Position numbers and translations under genes: made by a program
In this document: positions 11,760 to 20,215 of the stretch, piece after piece
Position numbering within the stretch: the stretch's first letter is position 1
Layout: each line of letters starts with the position of its first letter
NCBI RefSeq assembly: GCF_030866745.1
Contig: NZ_CP133016.1
Span: forward strand, 372,001 to 436,000
Length of the DNA stretch: 64,000 bases
Direction of reading: 5' to 3'
DNA from: Sphingomonas flavescens
GTDB lineage: Bacteria > Pseudomonadota > Alphaproteobacteria > Sphingomonadales > Sphingomonadaceae
Notes under the pieces: model-generated
What the model saw: the letters and a program-made list of their open reading frames with translations, nothing else
Told to the model about the DNA's origin: nothing
Database searches by the model: none

Positions 11760-12193
11760 AAGTTGATTTCTACCAGCTTGCTGGTCTCGCAGCCGAACAG
11801 GTCATCGCCAGCTTGGCAGAGAAAGTTCTGGCGCTGGACGAACGACTGCTTGTCGTTGCCGACGACGAGGCTGCCCTTGCGCGCCTGGATCGGGTGCTGT
11901 GGGACCAGGGACCTACCAGCTTCCTCCCGCATGGGCTTTCCGGTTCCGTCGACGACGCCGATCAGCCGATCTTGCTGACCACCGGTTCCGACGCGCCCAA
12001 TCAGGCGCGCAACATGCTCATTGCCGACGGCGTGTGGCGGGAAGCGGCACTAACTTACGACCGCAGCTTTTATTTGTTCGACGCAGCCTCATTGGATGCG
12101 GCGCGGCTGGCATGGAAACTGCTGGCTGGGAGGGAAGGCGTTGAGCGTCGCTACTGGGCGCAAGAGGGCGGCCGCTGGGTGCAGAAGGCGTAG
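11756..12193 (+). CDS. holC: DNA polymerase III subunit chi
   Basis: A 145-residue chi subunit, which links the clamp loader (through psi, where present) to single-strand binding protein during replication. The start [20 protein letters not shown] and the pattern [19 protein letters not shown], then [14 protein letters not shown] and [18 protein letters not shown] are typical of alphaproteobacterial HolC. The start codon is GTG, overlapping the DUF2256 stop in GTGA. pepA-holC pairing is widespread in Proteobacteria, which supports the call. Confidence 0.93.
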   Translation: MKVDFYQLAGLAAEQVIASLAEKVLALDERLLVVADDEAALARLDRVLWDQGPTSFLPHGLSGSVDDADQPILLTTGSDAPNQARNMLIADGVWREAALTYDRSFYLFDAASLDAARLAWKLLAGREGVERRYWAQEGGRWVQKA

Positions 12194-12212
12194 GCCTTGC
12201 CCACTCCGCGTC

Positions 12213-12229
12213 GCGCGGCTAGGCCGCGC
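12213..12229 (+). terminator. GC-rich hairpin between holC and ndk
   Basis: A perfect 7-bp stem (12213-12219 with 12223-12229) closed by a TAG loop lies 20 bases after the holC stop and about 40 bases before ndk. The flank TCAAATTCC has no clear T tract on the plus strand, so it may be a weak terminator, an attenuator or an mRNA-stabilising hairpin in the ndk leader. Confidence 0.35.
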
Positions 12230-12270
12230 CTCAAATTCCACCCGTTCCAACCACAGGAGATCGCCCGGTC

Positions 12271-12693
12271 ATGGCCGCGACGCGCACTTTTTCGATCATC
12301 AAGCCCGATGCCACCCGCCGCAATCTGACTGGCGCCGTGACCAAGATGCTGGAAGACGCCGGTCTGCGTGTCGTTGCCTCGAAGCGTATCCACATGACCC
12401 GCGACCAGGCCGAGGGCTTCTACGCCGTCCACAAGGAGCGTCCCTTCTTCAACGACCTTTGCACCTTCATGACGTCGGGCCCGGTCGTGGTTCAGGTCCT
12501 CGAGGGCGAGGATGCCGTAACCCGCAACCGCACCGTCATGGGCGCCACGAACCCGGAGCAGGCCGACGAGGGCACGATCCGCAAGACCTATGCGGAATCG
12601 ATCGAAGCGAACTCGGTTCACGGCTCGGACAGCGATGAGAACGCAAAAATCGAAATCGAATATTTCTTCAAGCCTGAAGAAATCGTCGGCTAA
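12271..12693 (+). CDS. ndk: Nucleoside-diphosphate kinase
   Basis: Ndk transfers the terminal phosphate from ATP to other nucleoside diphosphates through a phosphohistidine. The 140-residue sequence begins [17 protein letters not shown] and contains the catalytic-loop area and the C-terminal [20 protein letters not shown], in which the His of VHGSD is the phosphorylated residue. Length and motifs are normal. It stands alone, after a hairpin, and ends nine bases from the convergent cardiolipin synthase. Confidence 0.97.
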   Translation: MAATRTFSIIKPDATRRNLTGAVTKMLEDAGLRVVASKRIHMTRDQAEGFYAVHKERPFFNDLCTFMTSGPVVVQVLEGEDAVTRNRTVMGATNPEQADEGTIRKTYAESIEANSVHGSDSDENAKIEIEYFFKPEEIVG

Positions 12694-12701
12694 CTAGCTG
12701 G

Positions 12702-14132
12702 TCAGAGCAGCGGGCTGAGCATAGCCACGCTGTTCTGCCAAAGGCGCTGCCCAAGGGTGAAGCGCTCAATATCCTCCATCGTGACGCGGCGGCTGTCGGC
12801 GAGATAGTCGGCCTGCCGCGCCATGACCTGCGCCGCGAAGCCCGGGTCGGTGAAAAGGATGTTGTTCTCGAAATTGAGCTCGAAGCTGCGGCGGTCGAGA
12901 TTGGCAGACCCGATCAGCGCCACTGTTCGATCGGCGACGATCGTCTTCGCGTGCAGCAGTCCACAGCGATACTCGTACAGCTCGATCCCGGCGGCGACCA
13001 AGTCGCGATAGTAACTCTTGCAGGTCGCTGCGACGAAGCGGCTGTCGACCCGCGCGGGGAGAATGAGCTTAACCGACACTCTTCGCCGAGCGGCAGCGGT
13101 TAGCGCAAAAAGGATCTGCTCGTCGGGCACGAAATAGGGCGTCGTAACGGTCAATTGCTCCCGCGCCGCGTGGATCAACGATGCAAAGCAACTGGGCATG
13201 GCGTCGTAGCGAAGTGTCGGGCCGGTGCCGAATACTTGCGCCGTGATGCCGTCGCTGCCGGATGGGACGGCGTCTGTCAGGCAATGGCTTGGATCGTCGC
13301 TGCCATCGGCTAGCCAATCGGACACGAAGAGGTACTGGCACTGCTGAGCGGCCGGCCCCTCCCAGCGGGTCATGATGTCCACCCACGGGGCATAGTGCGG
13401 CTTGACGCGAAACTCGGGATCGGCGGTATTCTGGCTGCCGATCCACGCGATGCGGTTGTCGATGATGGTCAGCTTGCGATGATTGCGAAGATCCAGTCTT
13501 CCGCGCAGGATCGTCATCAGCGGGTTGCCAAGCGGAATCGCCGCGCAGGCAGCAACGCCAGCCTCTTTCAGATCGCGCCAATGCTGCGATCCGATGAACG
13601 CGCGTGACCCGAAAGCGTCGGCAAGCACGCGAACTTGGACGCCGCGCTTCGCTGCGCGTCGGCATGCATCCTTGACCTTGAGGCCGTTCCCGTCCGCCAG
13701 CCAGATGTAATAACAGGCGTGGACGGTGGTCTTGGCGGCGTCGATGTCAGCGACGATTTCGTCGATGGCGCGGTTGCTGTCGGCGGCGAGCGAGGCGCGA
13801 TTGCCCGAAGTTGGCCCGAGGCCATTGATCGATGCAGCAAGGCGGAAAGTCCCCCCGTAGCTGCCAAGTCTGGTCGTGTCGGCATCGCGGAGGGTTGTGG
13901 CCGGCCTCAGCAGCCTGGCGTCGATGGCCATTCCGCGCTCGCGCCGGCGGCCGCCAATTCGCGCCTCTCCAAGTAGCAAATATCCGATCGCCCCGATGAT
14001 GGGCGCCACTACGATTACCAGAACCCATGCGAAGCGGGACGCCGGCTGGCGATGGGGACGGAGGAGGGCGCGACCGAGAACCACCAGCTCGATGGCGAGC
14101 AATATGACACTGAAGGCCTCTCGTGCCGTCAA
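12702..14132 (-). CDS. cls: Cardiolipin synthase (phospholipase D family)
   Basis: A 476-residue inner-membrane enzyme that condenses two phosphatidylglycerols into cardiolipin. The N-terminus has two hydrophobic segments (residues 4-20 and 33-53), followed by two phospholipase D HKD motifs: NHRKLTIIDNRIAWIGSQN in the first half and HAKTIVADRTVALIGSAN in the second. Order and length agree with bacterial Cls. It is the last gene of a minus-strand run after purM, purN and a small membrane protein; a 13-base gap separates it from that membrane protein. Function in lipid synthesis is well supported; which of the Cls paralog groups it belongs to is not. Confidence 0.93.
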   Translation of the reverse strand: MTAREAFSVILLAIELVVLGRALLRPHRQPASRFAWVLVIVVAPIIGAIGYLLLGEARIGGRRRERGMAIDARLLRPATTLRDADTTRLGSYGGTFRLAASINGLGPTSGNRASLAADSNRAIDEIVADIDAAKTTVHACYYIWLADGNGLKVKDACRRAAKRGVQVRVLADAFGSRAFIGSQHWRDLKEAGVAACAAIPLGNPLMTILRGRLDLRNHRKLTIIDNRIAWIGSQNTADPEFRVKPHYAPWVDIMTRWEGPAAQQCQYLFVSDWLADGSDDPSHCLTDAVPSGSDGITAQVFGTGPTLRYDAMPSCFASLIHAAREQLTVTTPYFVPDEQILFALTAAARRRVSVKLILPARVDSRFVAATCKSYYRDLVAAGIELYEYRCGLLHAKTIVADRTVALIGSANLDRRSFELNFENNILFTDPGFAAQVMARQADYLADSRRVTMEDIERFTLGQRLWQNSVAMLSPLL

Positions 14133-14145
14133 GCGCGCACGCGCC

Positions 14146-14652
14146 TCACGCGCGGGAAAAACCCACTAACCGCAGCGAGCGGCCGCCGAACAAGCCTCCG
14201 CCCTCCCACTTGTAGCGAAGGACATAATTGCCGCCCCCGCGCCGATCGACGCCATCTTCGACGTATCGAGCCTCAGCTTTCATGGGCAGCCGCAGGACTG
14301 TCCCTTTGCTCTCGTCTCCGCCGCTTTTCAGTGTCTGCTGGATTTGCGAGGCGTCGAACTTCCCGTCGCTGCCGACCTCGATCGACGATCTACCAATCTT
14401 CAGGACGATGGATTCGAGCGCGTGGGATGGGTCAGCGGGTGAGATGGTCAGGGTCTCTCCACGATCGTCTACGCTCCCCCGCAATGCTAATGGCACCCGC
14501 TTACGCTGCTCGACGATCTGCGTGGGACCGCTCGGTTTGCTGCTTTCCCAAGCGATCCAGACGCCGAGGGCAGATACGACCAGCGCCGCTAGCGCAATCA
14601 ATTCGCCAAAGGGGATAAGCGGTCGTTTTTTGGAAGGATCGGCTTCGCTCAT
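14146..14652 (-). CDS. Hypothetical single-pass membrane protein
   Basis: A 168-residue protein with a charged N-terminus (MSEADPSKKRPLIPFGEL), one transmembrane helix (about 16-34, LIALAALVVSALGVWIAW) and a soluble remainder predicted to be periplasmic, rich in beta-like alternation (SIVLKIGRSSIEVGSDGKF, YVLRYKWEGGGLFGGRSLRL). I do not recognise a named domain. It lies between purN (ten-base gap upstream) and cls, all minus strand, so it is likely cotranscribed. No catalytic motif is visible. Confidence 0.75.
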   Translation of the reverse strand: MSEADPSKKRPLIPFGELIALAALVVSALGVWIAWESSKPSGPTQIVEQRKRVPLALRGSVDDRGETLTISPADPSHALESIVLKIGRSSIEVGSDGKFDASQIQQTLKSGGDESKGTVLRLPMKAEARYVEDGVDRRGGGNYVLRYKWEGGGLFGGRSLRLVGFSRA

Positions 14653-14662
14653 TCATTCGATC

Positions 14663-15625
14663 CTAGAAGTCTTCCGCAGCGCGCATCAATTTGGTGAGGC
14701 GATGTGGGGCACAGGCACGCCAACTGCGCTCTAGCCAATCCTCGACCTCGCCCCAATCAACGTCCCGGCGGTTCATCTTAAGCCCCAGCCATCCGCTCAC
14801 GCCGTAATATTTGGGCCAGTAATATTTGTCGGGCTGGGTTTCGATCAGGCCGGTCATTTCGTCCAGCCCACTGGCCTTGATCAGCAGGCCAATCGCGTCC
14901 TCGCCGTGATGTTGGTCGGCGATAATGGCGAAGAGCTTTCCTTTCTCACCGCCCGCAGACCAGCCGGGCGAGCCGTGACTGGTCTTGCGACCGACTTCGG
15001 GGAGCCGTCGGGCGAGGCCGTCGACTTGCCGTTCGATCCACGCTGCGTCGAAGGGCCGCGACGCATATTCGGCGAGTATGCGCGGATAAAGCTGGTGCTC
15101 GGCGATCAGTACGCGGTCGGCCAGGGCTTGATCATCGTCGTCAGGCAACACTGCGACTTCCACCTGCCCGAGGATTTCCCCGGAATCGAGTTCCTCGGAC
15201 ACGAGATGGACAGTTGCGCCGCTCACACGATCGCCGGCCGCAATGCAGGCGGCGTGGGTCTTTAGCCCCTTGTGTTTCGGCAGCAGGGAAGGGTGAATGT
15301 TGATAATTCGGCCAGCCCATTTGGCGACGAAATGGGCCGGAAGGATGCGCATGAACCCGGCCAATGCGATCAAGTCGACGCGGGCTTCCTCGAGCGTCTG
15401 TTGAAGAGCGGCAAAGAACAAGTCTTTGCCCTTTGCGGGCGCCGGTAGGCGGGCGACAGGCACGTCTTCGGCTTCGGCAAGCGTGAGCCCCGGCGCGTCG
15501 GGCCGATCCCCGGTGACGAGCACAATTTCGTAAGGACAGCTTGCGGCGCGGGACGCGTAGATCAAGGCGGCCATGTTCGAACCGCGGCCTGAGATCAGCA
15601 CCGCCACGCGGCTGCGATCAGGCAT
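14663..15625 (-). CDS. purN: Phosphoribosylglycinamide formyltransferase fused to a YjbR-like domain
   Basis: Residues 1 to about 190 are a complete Pur[13 protein letters not shown] near the start, the catalytic triad Asn109, His111 and Asp147 (in [13 protein letters not shown] and EELDSGEI). It formylates GAR with 10-formyl-THF in purine synthesis. After the usual PurN end ([12 protein letters not shown]) the frame continues without a stop into about 125 residues resembling the MmcQ/YjbR family (DUF419): [19 protein letters not shown], then [18 protein letters not shown] and a [12 protein letters not shown] end. No ribosome site or start codon is evident at the junction, so it looks like a real fusion. 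It overlaps purM by eight bases. The YjbR part may be a small DNA-binding-like fold of unknown role. Confidence 0.92.
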   Translation of the reverse strand: MPDRSRVAVLISGRGSNMAALIYASRAASCPYEIVLVTGDRPDAPGLTLAEAEDVPVARLPAPAKGKDLFFAALQQTLEEARVDLIALAGFMRILPAHFVAKWAGRIINIHPSLLPKHKGLKTHAACIAAGDRVSGATVHLVSEELDSGEILGQVEVAVLPDDDDQALADRVLIAEHQLYPRILAEYASRPFDAAWIERQVDGLARRLPEVGRKTSHGSPGWSAGGEKGKLFAIIADQHHGEDAIGLLIKASGLDEMTGLIETQPDKYYWPKYYGVSGWLGLKMNRRDVDWGEVEDWLERSWRACAPHRLTKLMRAAEDF

Positions 15626-16682
15626 TATGCGTAGCGCTCCATCCCGGGCCGCTCACGGTGCAGCCCCGCTCGCCCGCTTCTACCTCCCCAATGCGCATCA
15701 CCTGTTCACCGGCAGCTTCGAGACGGAGGGTTACGGCCTCAACATTCGCCGGGGCGACGATTACTGCCATCCCAACGCCGCAGTTGAAGGTGCGGACCAT
15801 TTCCTCGTTGGCGAGATTGCCCCCCTGCTGGAGCATCTCGAAAACTGGCGGCAGCGGCCAATCCATCGTCACCCGAGCATGGCGACCGTCCGGCATAATG
15901 CGCGGAATGTTTTCAAGAAGCCCGCCGCCCGTGATATGGGCAAGCCCTTTGATCGCCTTTTCCTGGACGGGCGGGAGGAGCGATCTCACGTAAATTCGCG
16001 TTGGCGCCAGCAGCAAGTCGGCAAGTGTCTGACCGCCGGCCGAGGGCAATATCTCGTCAAGCTTCCACCGGCGGTCGGCAATGATCCTTCGCACGAGTGA
16101 AAAGCCGTTGCTGTGCACGCCCGAACTCGCAAGGCCAATGATAACATCCCCGGGAGCGATCTTGCTCCCGTCGAGAACCTTGTCGCGATCGACGGCGCCG
16201 ACGCAGAAGCCGGCAAGGTCGTAATCCCCGGCGTCGTACATGCCGGGCATCTCGGCAGTTTCGCCGCCAATCAATGCGCAGCCTGCCTGGCGGCAACCTT
16301 CCGCAATCGAAGCGACCACTTGCGCGGCCACGTCGTTGTCGAGCTTTCCCGTCGCGTAATAGTCCAGGAAGAACAATGGCTCGGCGCCCTGTACGATGAG
16401 ATCGTTGGCGCACATCGCGACGAGATCGATGCCGACGCCCTCATGTCGACCCGTCTCGATCGCCAATTTCAGCTTCGTGCCTACGCCGTCGTTTGCGGCG
16501 ACCAGCAAAGGATCCTCGTAACCCGCCGCTTTGAGATCGAAGAAGCCACCGAAGCCGCCGAGTTCCGCACCTGCGCCCGGGCGGGCGGTCGAGCGGGCGA
16601 GGGGTCCAATCGCTTTTACCAGTGCATTACCGGCGTCGATCGAAACGCCTGCCTCGGCGTAGGTCAGCGGTTTGGTCGTCAT
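15618..16682 (-). CDS. purM: Phosphoribosylformylglycinamidine cyclo-ligase
   Basis: PurM (AIR synthase) closes the imidazole ring of FGAM with ATP in the fifth step of purine synthesis. The 354-residue protein has the start [17 protein letters not shown], the ATP-binding [38 protein letters not shown], and [15 protein letters not shown] near the C-terminus. It is followed by purN with an eight-base overlap, the classic purMN arrangement. A 64-base divergent spacer separates it from the DUF2066 gene. Confidence 0.97.
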   Translation of the reverse strand: MTTKPLTYAEAGVSIDAGNALVKAIGPLARSTARPGAGAELGGFGGFFDLKAAGYEDPLLVAANDGVGTKLKLAIETGRHEGVGIDLVAMCANDLIVQGAEPLFFLDYYATGKLDNDVAAQVVASIAEGCRQAGCALIGGETAEMPGMYDAGDYDLAGFCVGAVDRDKVLDGSKIAPGDVIIGLASSGVHSNGFSLVRRIIADRRWKLDEILPSAGGQTLADLLLAPTRIYVRSLLPPVQEKAIKGLAHITGGGLLENIPRIMPDGRHARVTMDWPLPPVFEMLQQGGNLANEEMVRTFNCGVGMAVIVAPANVEAVTLRLEAAGEQVMRIGEVEAGERGCTVSGPGWSATHNA

Positions 16683-16746
16683 TCTTCGGCGGCACTAAAG
16701 ACAAGCCGCTTGGATTTCCACGCCGTTATCGCCAAAAGACGCCCGA

Positions 16747-18027
16747 ATGCTTCGCCGCCCCGTCCTTGCATCGCTGTTGGTTGCCGCGGCGCTCACTGCG
16801 TCGGCCGCGATCTATGCGCAGCTCGAGACGGCTGATCGCGGCATCCTGCCTCTCGACAGCTCCAATACGCTCGAGATTGGCGGCATTCATGTCGACGCCA
16901 GCGGCGCGGATGCCGACAGCGCGCGCTACGCGGGATGGCGAATGGCCCAGCGGCAAGGCTTCAAGGCGCTGTGGGCGAAGATGCACAACGCGCCGATCGG
17001 CCAGGCGCCCAATTTGCCGGACGGGGCACTCGATCAGATCGTCAGCTCGATCAACGTGGAGCGCGAACAGATCGGCCCCGGCCGATATATCGCGGACCTT
17101 GGCGTTCAATTCGATCGCTCGCTTGCGGCGCAATATCTTGGGGTTGAGGGAAGCGCCGTGCAGCGCTCAGAGCCGATGCTGCTGATCCCGATGATCGTGA
17201 CCGCGGGAACGGTGACTAGCGTGGAATTGCGCAATGCCTGGCAGCGCGCTTGGGCGCAATTCCGGACCGGGGGAAGCCCGGTCAATTACGTTCGCGTCAG
17301 CGGAATGGGTTCGGACCCGTTGCTGGTGAATGCCGCCCAGACGACGCGGCCGGGCCGGGGATGGTGGCGTAATCTGGTCGACATGTACGGCGCGTCGGAC
17401 ATCCTGATCGCCGAGGTCCAGCTCCAGCGACTGTATCCGGGCGGGCCCGCGCGTGGTCGCTTCATCGCTCGCCATGGCCCTGACAACGAAATCATTGGCG
17501 GCTTCACGCTGACTGCGCAAAATAGCGAGGGCATCCCCGCGATGATGGCCGAAGGCACGCGCAGGATCGACGCCATCTACACGAAGGCACTCGTCGCTGG
17601 TCAGCTGTCGCGAGACCCTTCCCTCAACCTGCCCCCGCCGCCAGTGCTTCCGCCAATTGTCGAGGAAAAGCCGGTGGTCCAGGTGGCGGCCTCGACGGCG
17701 GTGCAGATCCAGGTGACCGGGAAAAACGTCACCATCTACAATTTCGCCATGGCGCATTTGCGGACGATGGCCGGCGTGGAATCGGCGACGCCGCAACAGA
17801 TCAACCCCGGTGGCACCAGCTACATCCTGGTGAATTACAAGGGCAATATCGCGTCATTGGCGAGCGCATTGGCCGGGCGCGGCTGGGTCGTTGAAACTGC
17901 CGGCACGGTTATCCGCATCCATTCGAACGCGGACAAGCCCCCGGCTTTACCGCCGCCGCCGGTGCAACCGCAGGCGACGCCGCCGGCACAAGCAGCCACG
18001 AGCAATCAGAGCGGAGCCGATCGGTGA
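16747..18027 (+). CDS. Exported DUF2066-type protein
   Basis: A 426-residue protein with a signal peptide (LASLLVAAALTASAAIYAQ) and a body resembling DUF2066 proteins: SARYAGWRMAQRQGFKALW, then YIADLGVQFDRSLAAQYLG, a VTSVELRNAWQRAW middle part, and a C-terminal domain after a proline-rich linker (LPPPPVLPPIVEEKPVVQ). The last 25 residues are proline/glutamine rich. Function is unknown; the protein is likely periplasmic or membrane-associated. The downstream Hda-like gene begins at a GTG overlapping this stop (GTGA), so the two are coupled, an arrangement I believe recurs in sphingomonads. Confidence 0.8.
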   Translation: MLRRPVLASLLVAAALTASAAIYAQLETADRGILPLDSSNTLEIGGIHVDASGADADSARYAGWRMAQRQGFKALWAKMHNAPIGQAPNLPDGALDQIVSSINVEREQIGPGRYIADLGVQFDRSLAAQYLGVEGSAVQRSEPMLLIPMIVTAGTVTSVELRNAWQRAWAQFRTGGSPVNYVRVSGMGSDPLLVNAAQTTRPGRGWWRNLVDMYGASDILIAEVQLQRLYPGGPARGRFIARHGPDNEIIGGFTLTAQNSEGIPAMMAEGTRRIDAIYTKALVAGQLSRDPSLNLPPPPVLPPIVEEKPVVQVAASTAVQIQVTGKNVTIYNFAMAHLRTMAGVESATPQQINPGGTSYILVNYKGNIASLASALAGRGWVVETAGTVIRIHSNADKPPALPPPPVQPQATPPAQAATSNQSGADR

Positions 18028-18647
18028 AGCAGGGCGCGGACCAGATCGCGCTCCCGCTCGACTGGCCGCAAAGTGATGGCGATGCGCGGTTTATCGTTAG
18101 CGATGCCAATCGCGATGCCTTCGATCATTTCCGCAAACTCAGCATGTGGCCCGTCAAGGCAACCATCCTGACCGGACCGCGGAGATCAGGCCGTACCTTG
18201 CTTGGGCGCAGCTTCGTAGAGCGCGTCGGCGGCCGTCTCTTCGACGAAGCGGACAGCCGTGATGAGGAAGAACTGTTTCACGCCTGGAACCAGGCCCAGG
18301 AGAGCGGTCGTCCTCTCGTTATGATCGCCGACCAGGCGCCGCCCGCCTGGACGCCGCGATTGCCCGACCTGAAAACGCGCCTCGCGGTAACGCCGGTTGT
18401 CACAATTCTTCATCCTGACGATGCGCTCTTCGCGGCACTGATCCAGCTTCATTTCGCCGACCGCGGACTTCACATTCCGGCCGACGCGCTTCGCTTCATG
18501 AGCGAACGGTTGCATCGGGACTATTGGACAGCCGAGCGCGCGGTCGAGACGGTCGATCGCTACGCTATTGCCGAGCGCGCGCGGCTTTCGCTGCCGACGA
18601 TCCGGCGCGCATTGCTCGACGCGCGCATGATTGGAGAGGCGGCCTAG
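18024..18647 (+). CDS. hdaA: Hda-like DnaA regulator (AAA+ ATPase related)
   Basis: A 207-residue homologue of the DnaA AAA+ domain, matching Hda/HdaA, which binds the beta clamp and stimulates DnaA-ATP hydrolysis to prevent re-initiation. The N-terminus carries QIALPLDW (residues 7-14), a clamp-binding motif like the QLSLPL of Hda. The following FIVSDANRDAFDHFRKLSMW is typical. The Walker A position reads GPRRSGRT (51-58) with Arg57 where the lysine is normally found, so nucleotide binding may be altered. The C-terminal helices (TAERAVETVDRYAIAERARL) are DnaA domain III-like. The DnaA domain IV DNA-binding helix-turn-helix is absent. It starts at GTG inside the DUF2066 stop. Confidence 0.85.
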   Translation: MKQGADQIALPLDWPQSDGDARFIVSDANRDAFDHFRKLSMWPVKATILTGPRRSGRTLLGRSFVERVGGRLFDEADSRDEEELFHAWNQAQESGRPLVMIADQAPPAWTPRLPDLKTRLAVTPVVTILHPDDALFAALIQLHFADRGLHIPADALRFMSERLHRDYWTAERAVETVDRYAIAERARLSLPTIRRALLDARMIGEAA

Positions 18648-18922
18648 CCGCAGTGAATTGCGGCGATCCGGCCGTCGGGGCCGAGCCTGACGGTAACGCG
18701 GCTCCCATTGAACTCCATGGTCATCATCATGCCGGGCCTTGCCCAGCGCAGCGTGGAAGAATGGGTCGCGGCGAGGATGGCCGCTCCCGTTTCGCTCGTT
18801 CCTGCCTGACCGACAAACCGGTCCGCTCCCATCGCATCGCACACAGCGTTCGAGCTAGCGTTCGTGGAGACCGTCGAGCACCCCGCCAGAAACACCGCGC
18901 CGACGGCCGCGAACTTACGCAT
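18644..18922 (-). CDS. Lipoprotein with I78-type peptidase-inhibitor domain
   Basis: A 92-residue protein with a lipoprotein signal (VFLAGC, lipid-modified Cys15) and a C-terminal domain matching the I78 (potato-inhibitor-like) pattern: CDAMGADRFVGQAGT, a central ARPGMMMTMEFNGSRVTV and a closing DGRIAAIHCG. Two cysteines remain besides the lipid cysteine and could pair. Family members inhibit serine peptidases, but many bacterial ones are untested. Its ATG overlaps the rnd stop by three bases of the shared ATGCGTAA, so it is translationally coupled to rnd. It ends convergent with the Hda-like gene. Confidence 0.8.
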   Translation of the reverse strand: MRKFAAVGAVFLAGCSTVSTNASSNAVCDAMGADRFVGQAGTSETGAAILAATHSSTLRWARPGMMMTMEFNGSRVTVRLGPDGRIAAIHCG

Positions 18923-20099
18923 CCACCGCCTCTTGCTGGACGACGCGGCTCATCTTGAGCTTGCCGTTCTCGATCGCGAAAGCGAGGCGGCCTTCGACCA
19001 GATCGAGGGCATCCTTGCCAAACTGTTCGTAGCGCCAGCCCGCCAGGATATTCAGGTTTTTGCGCACACCCGCTGCCAAGGCTTCCAGATCATCCGAGCG
19101 GGCGATGAGGCGGGCAGCGACGCCCGTCTCTTTGGCGCGGATCTTGAGGAGGAGCTTGAGGAGGTCGCTCACCAGCACGCCGTCCTTGGTCAGGCCCGGA
19201 CGGCGCGGTTCGCGGTCGGGCATGTCCTCCTGATCGAGCGGCTTCCCGGCCTGGATCGCGCTCATCAAACGAGCGCCGATGTCATTAGTACGCCAGCCGG
19301 CGGAAAGGCCGCGGACGCGCCCCAAATCATCCTGATTTTTCGGCGGGTGGAGGACGATCTCGTTGAGCGTATCGTCCTTGATGATCCTGCCGCGAGGAAG
19401 ATTTTTAGAGCGGGCCTCGGTTTCCCGCCATGCCGCCAAGGCCTTCAAACGCCCTAGCACCGCCGGGTTTCGAGAGGGCAGCTTGAGGCGCTTCCAGGCG
19501 TCCTCCGGGGCGAATGCGAAGCTCGACGGATCGGCAAGACGGTCCATCTCCTCGTCCAGCCAAGCCCCGCGCCCGGTCTTGCGCAGCTTTTCCACCATGC
19601 GTGGAAAGACGGTCGCGAGATGGGTGACGTCAGCGATGGCGTAGTCGATCTGGCGCTTGTCGAGCGGACGCCGGCTCCAGTCGGTAAACCGCGCACCTTT
19701 GTCGAGGCTGTGACCGAGCAGACTCTCGATCAGATTCGAATAGCCGATCTGCTCGCCATGCCCGAGGGCCATCGCCGCGATCTGCGTATCGAAGAGTGGC
19801 AACGGTACTTTGCCGGTCAAGTTGTGAATGATCTCCAAGTCCTGCCCGCCGGCGTGAAATACTTTGAGGACTTCATCGTTCGTGACGAACAAGTCGAGCA
19901 AAGGCTGCAGGTCGAGATCCGCCTTGGGATCGATCGCTGCAGCTTCCTCGGGACTTGCGACCTGGATCAGGCAAAGGTCAGGCCAATAGGTATTTTCGCG
20001 CATGAACTCAGTGTCCACGGCGATGAAGTTGTGGGCGGAGAGGCGGTCGACGAGAGCGTTGAGGTCGTCGGATTTGGTAATCAGAGGATGGATACGCAT
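18915..20099 (-). CDS. rnd: Ribonuclease D
   Basis: A 394-residue 3'-5' exoribonuclease that trims tRNA precursors. The DEDDy exonuclease domain shows VDTEFMRENTYWP (DxE), FHAGGQDLEI with the conserved Asp, and the Tyr-Asp of YAIADVTHLATVFPRM. An HRDC domain follows (RLKALAAWRETEARSKNLPR). The open frame extends to 20183, but the ATG at 20099 opening MRIHPLITKSDDL fits the family start better, although the ribosome site before it is weak. It is divergent from aspS and is followed by the overlapping I78 lipoprotein. Confidence 0.93.
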   Translation of the reverse strand: MRIHPLITKSDDLNALVDRLSAHNFIAVDTEFMRENTYWPDLCLIQVASPEEAAAIDPKADLDLQPLLDLFVTNDEVLKVFHAGGQDLEIIHNLTGKVPLPLFDTQIAAMALGHGEQIGYSNLIESLLGHSLDKGARFTDWSRRPLDKRQIDYAIADVTHLATVFPRMVEKLRKTGRGAWLDEEMDRLADPSSFAFAPEDAWKRLKLPSRNPAVLGRLKALAAWRETEARSKNLPRGRIIKDDTLNEIVLHPPKNQDDLGRVRGLSAGWRTNDIGARLMSAIQAGKPLDQEDMPDREPRRPGLTKDGVLVSDLLKLLLKIRAKETGVAARLIARSDDLEALAAGVRKNLNILAGWRYEQFGKDALDLVEGRLAFAIENGKLKMSRVVQQEAVDA

Positions 20100-20215
20100 G
20101 AGTCTTGGGCGGCCTTTAGCGGGCGCCTGCCGGGTTGACAAAAAGCTTCGTGCCAGTGAAGCGCGGCGCGCGCTTTTCTCCACAATTTTTCGCTTGGAAG
20201 CAGGCTTAATTCATC

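Noticed and set aside
20134..20139. A perfect TTGACA before aspS.
   Set aside because: No recognisable -10 lies at 16-18 bases, so I do not call a promoter.
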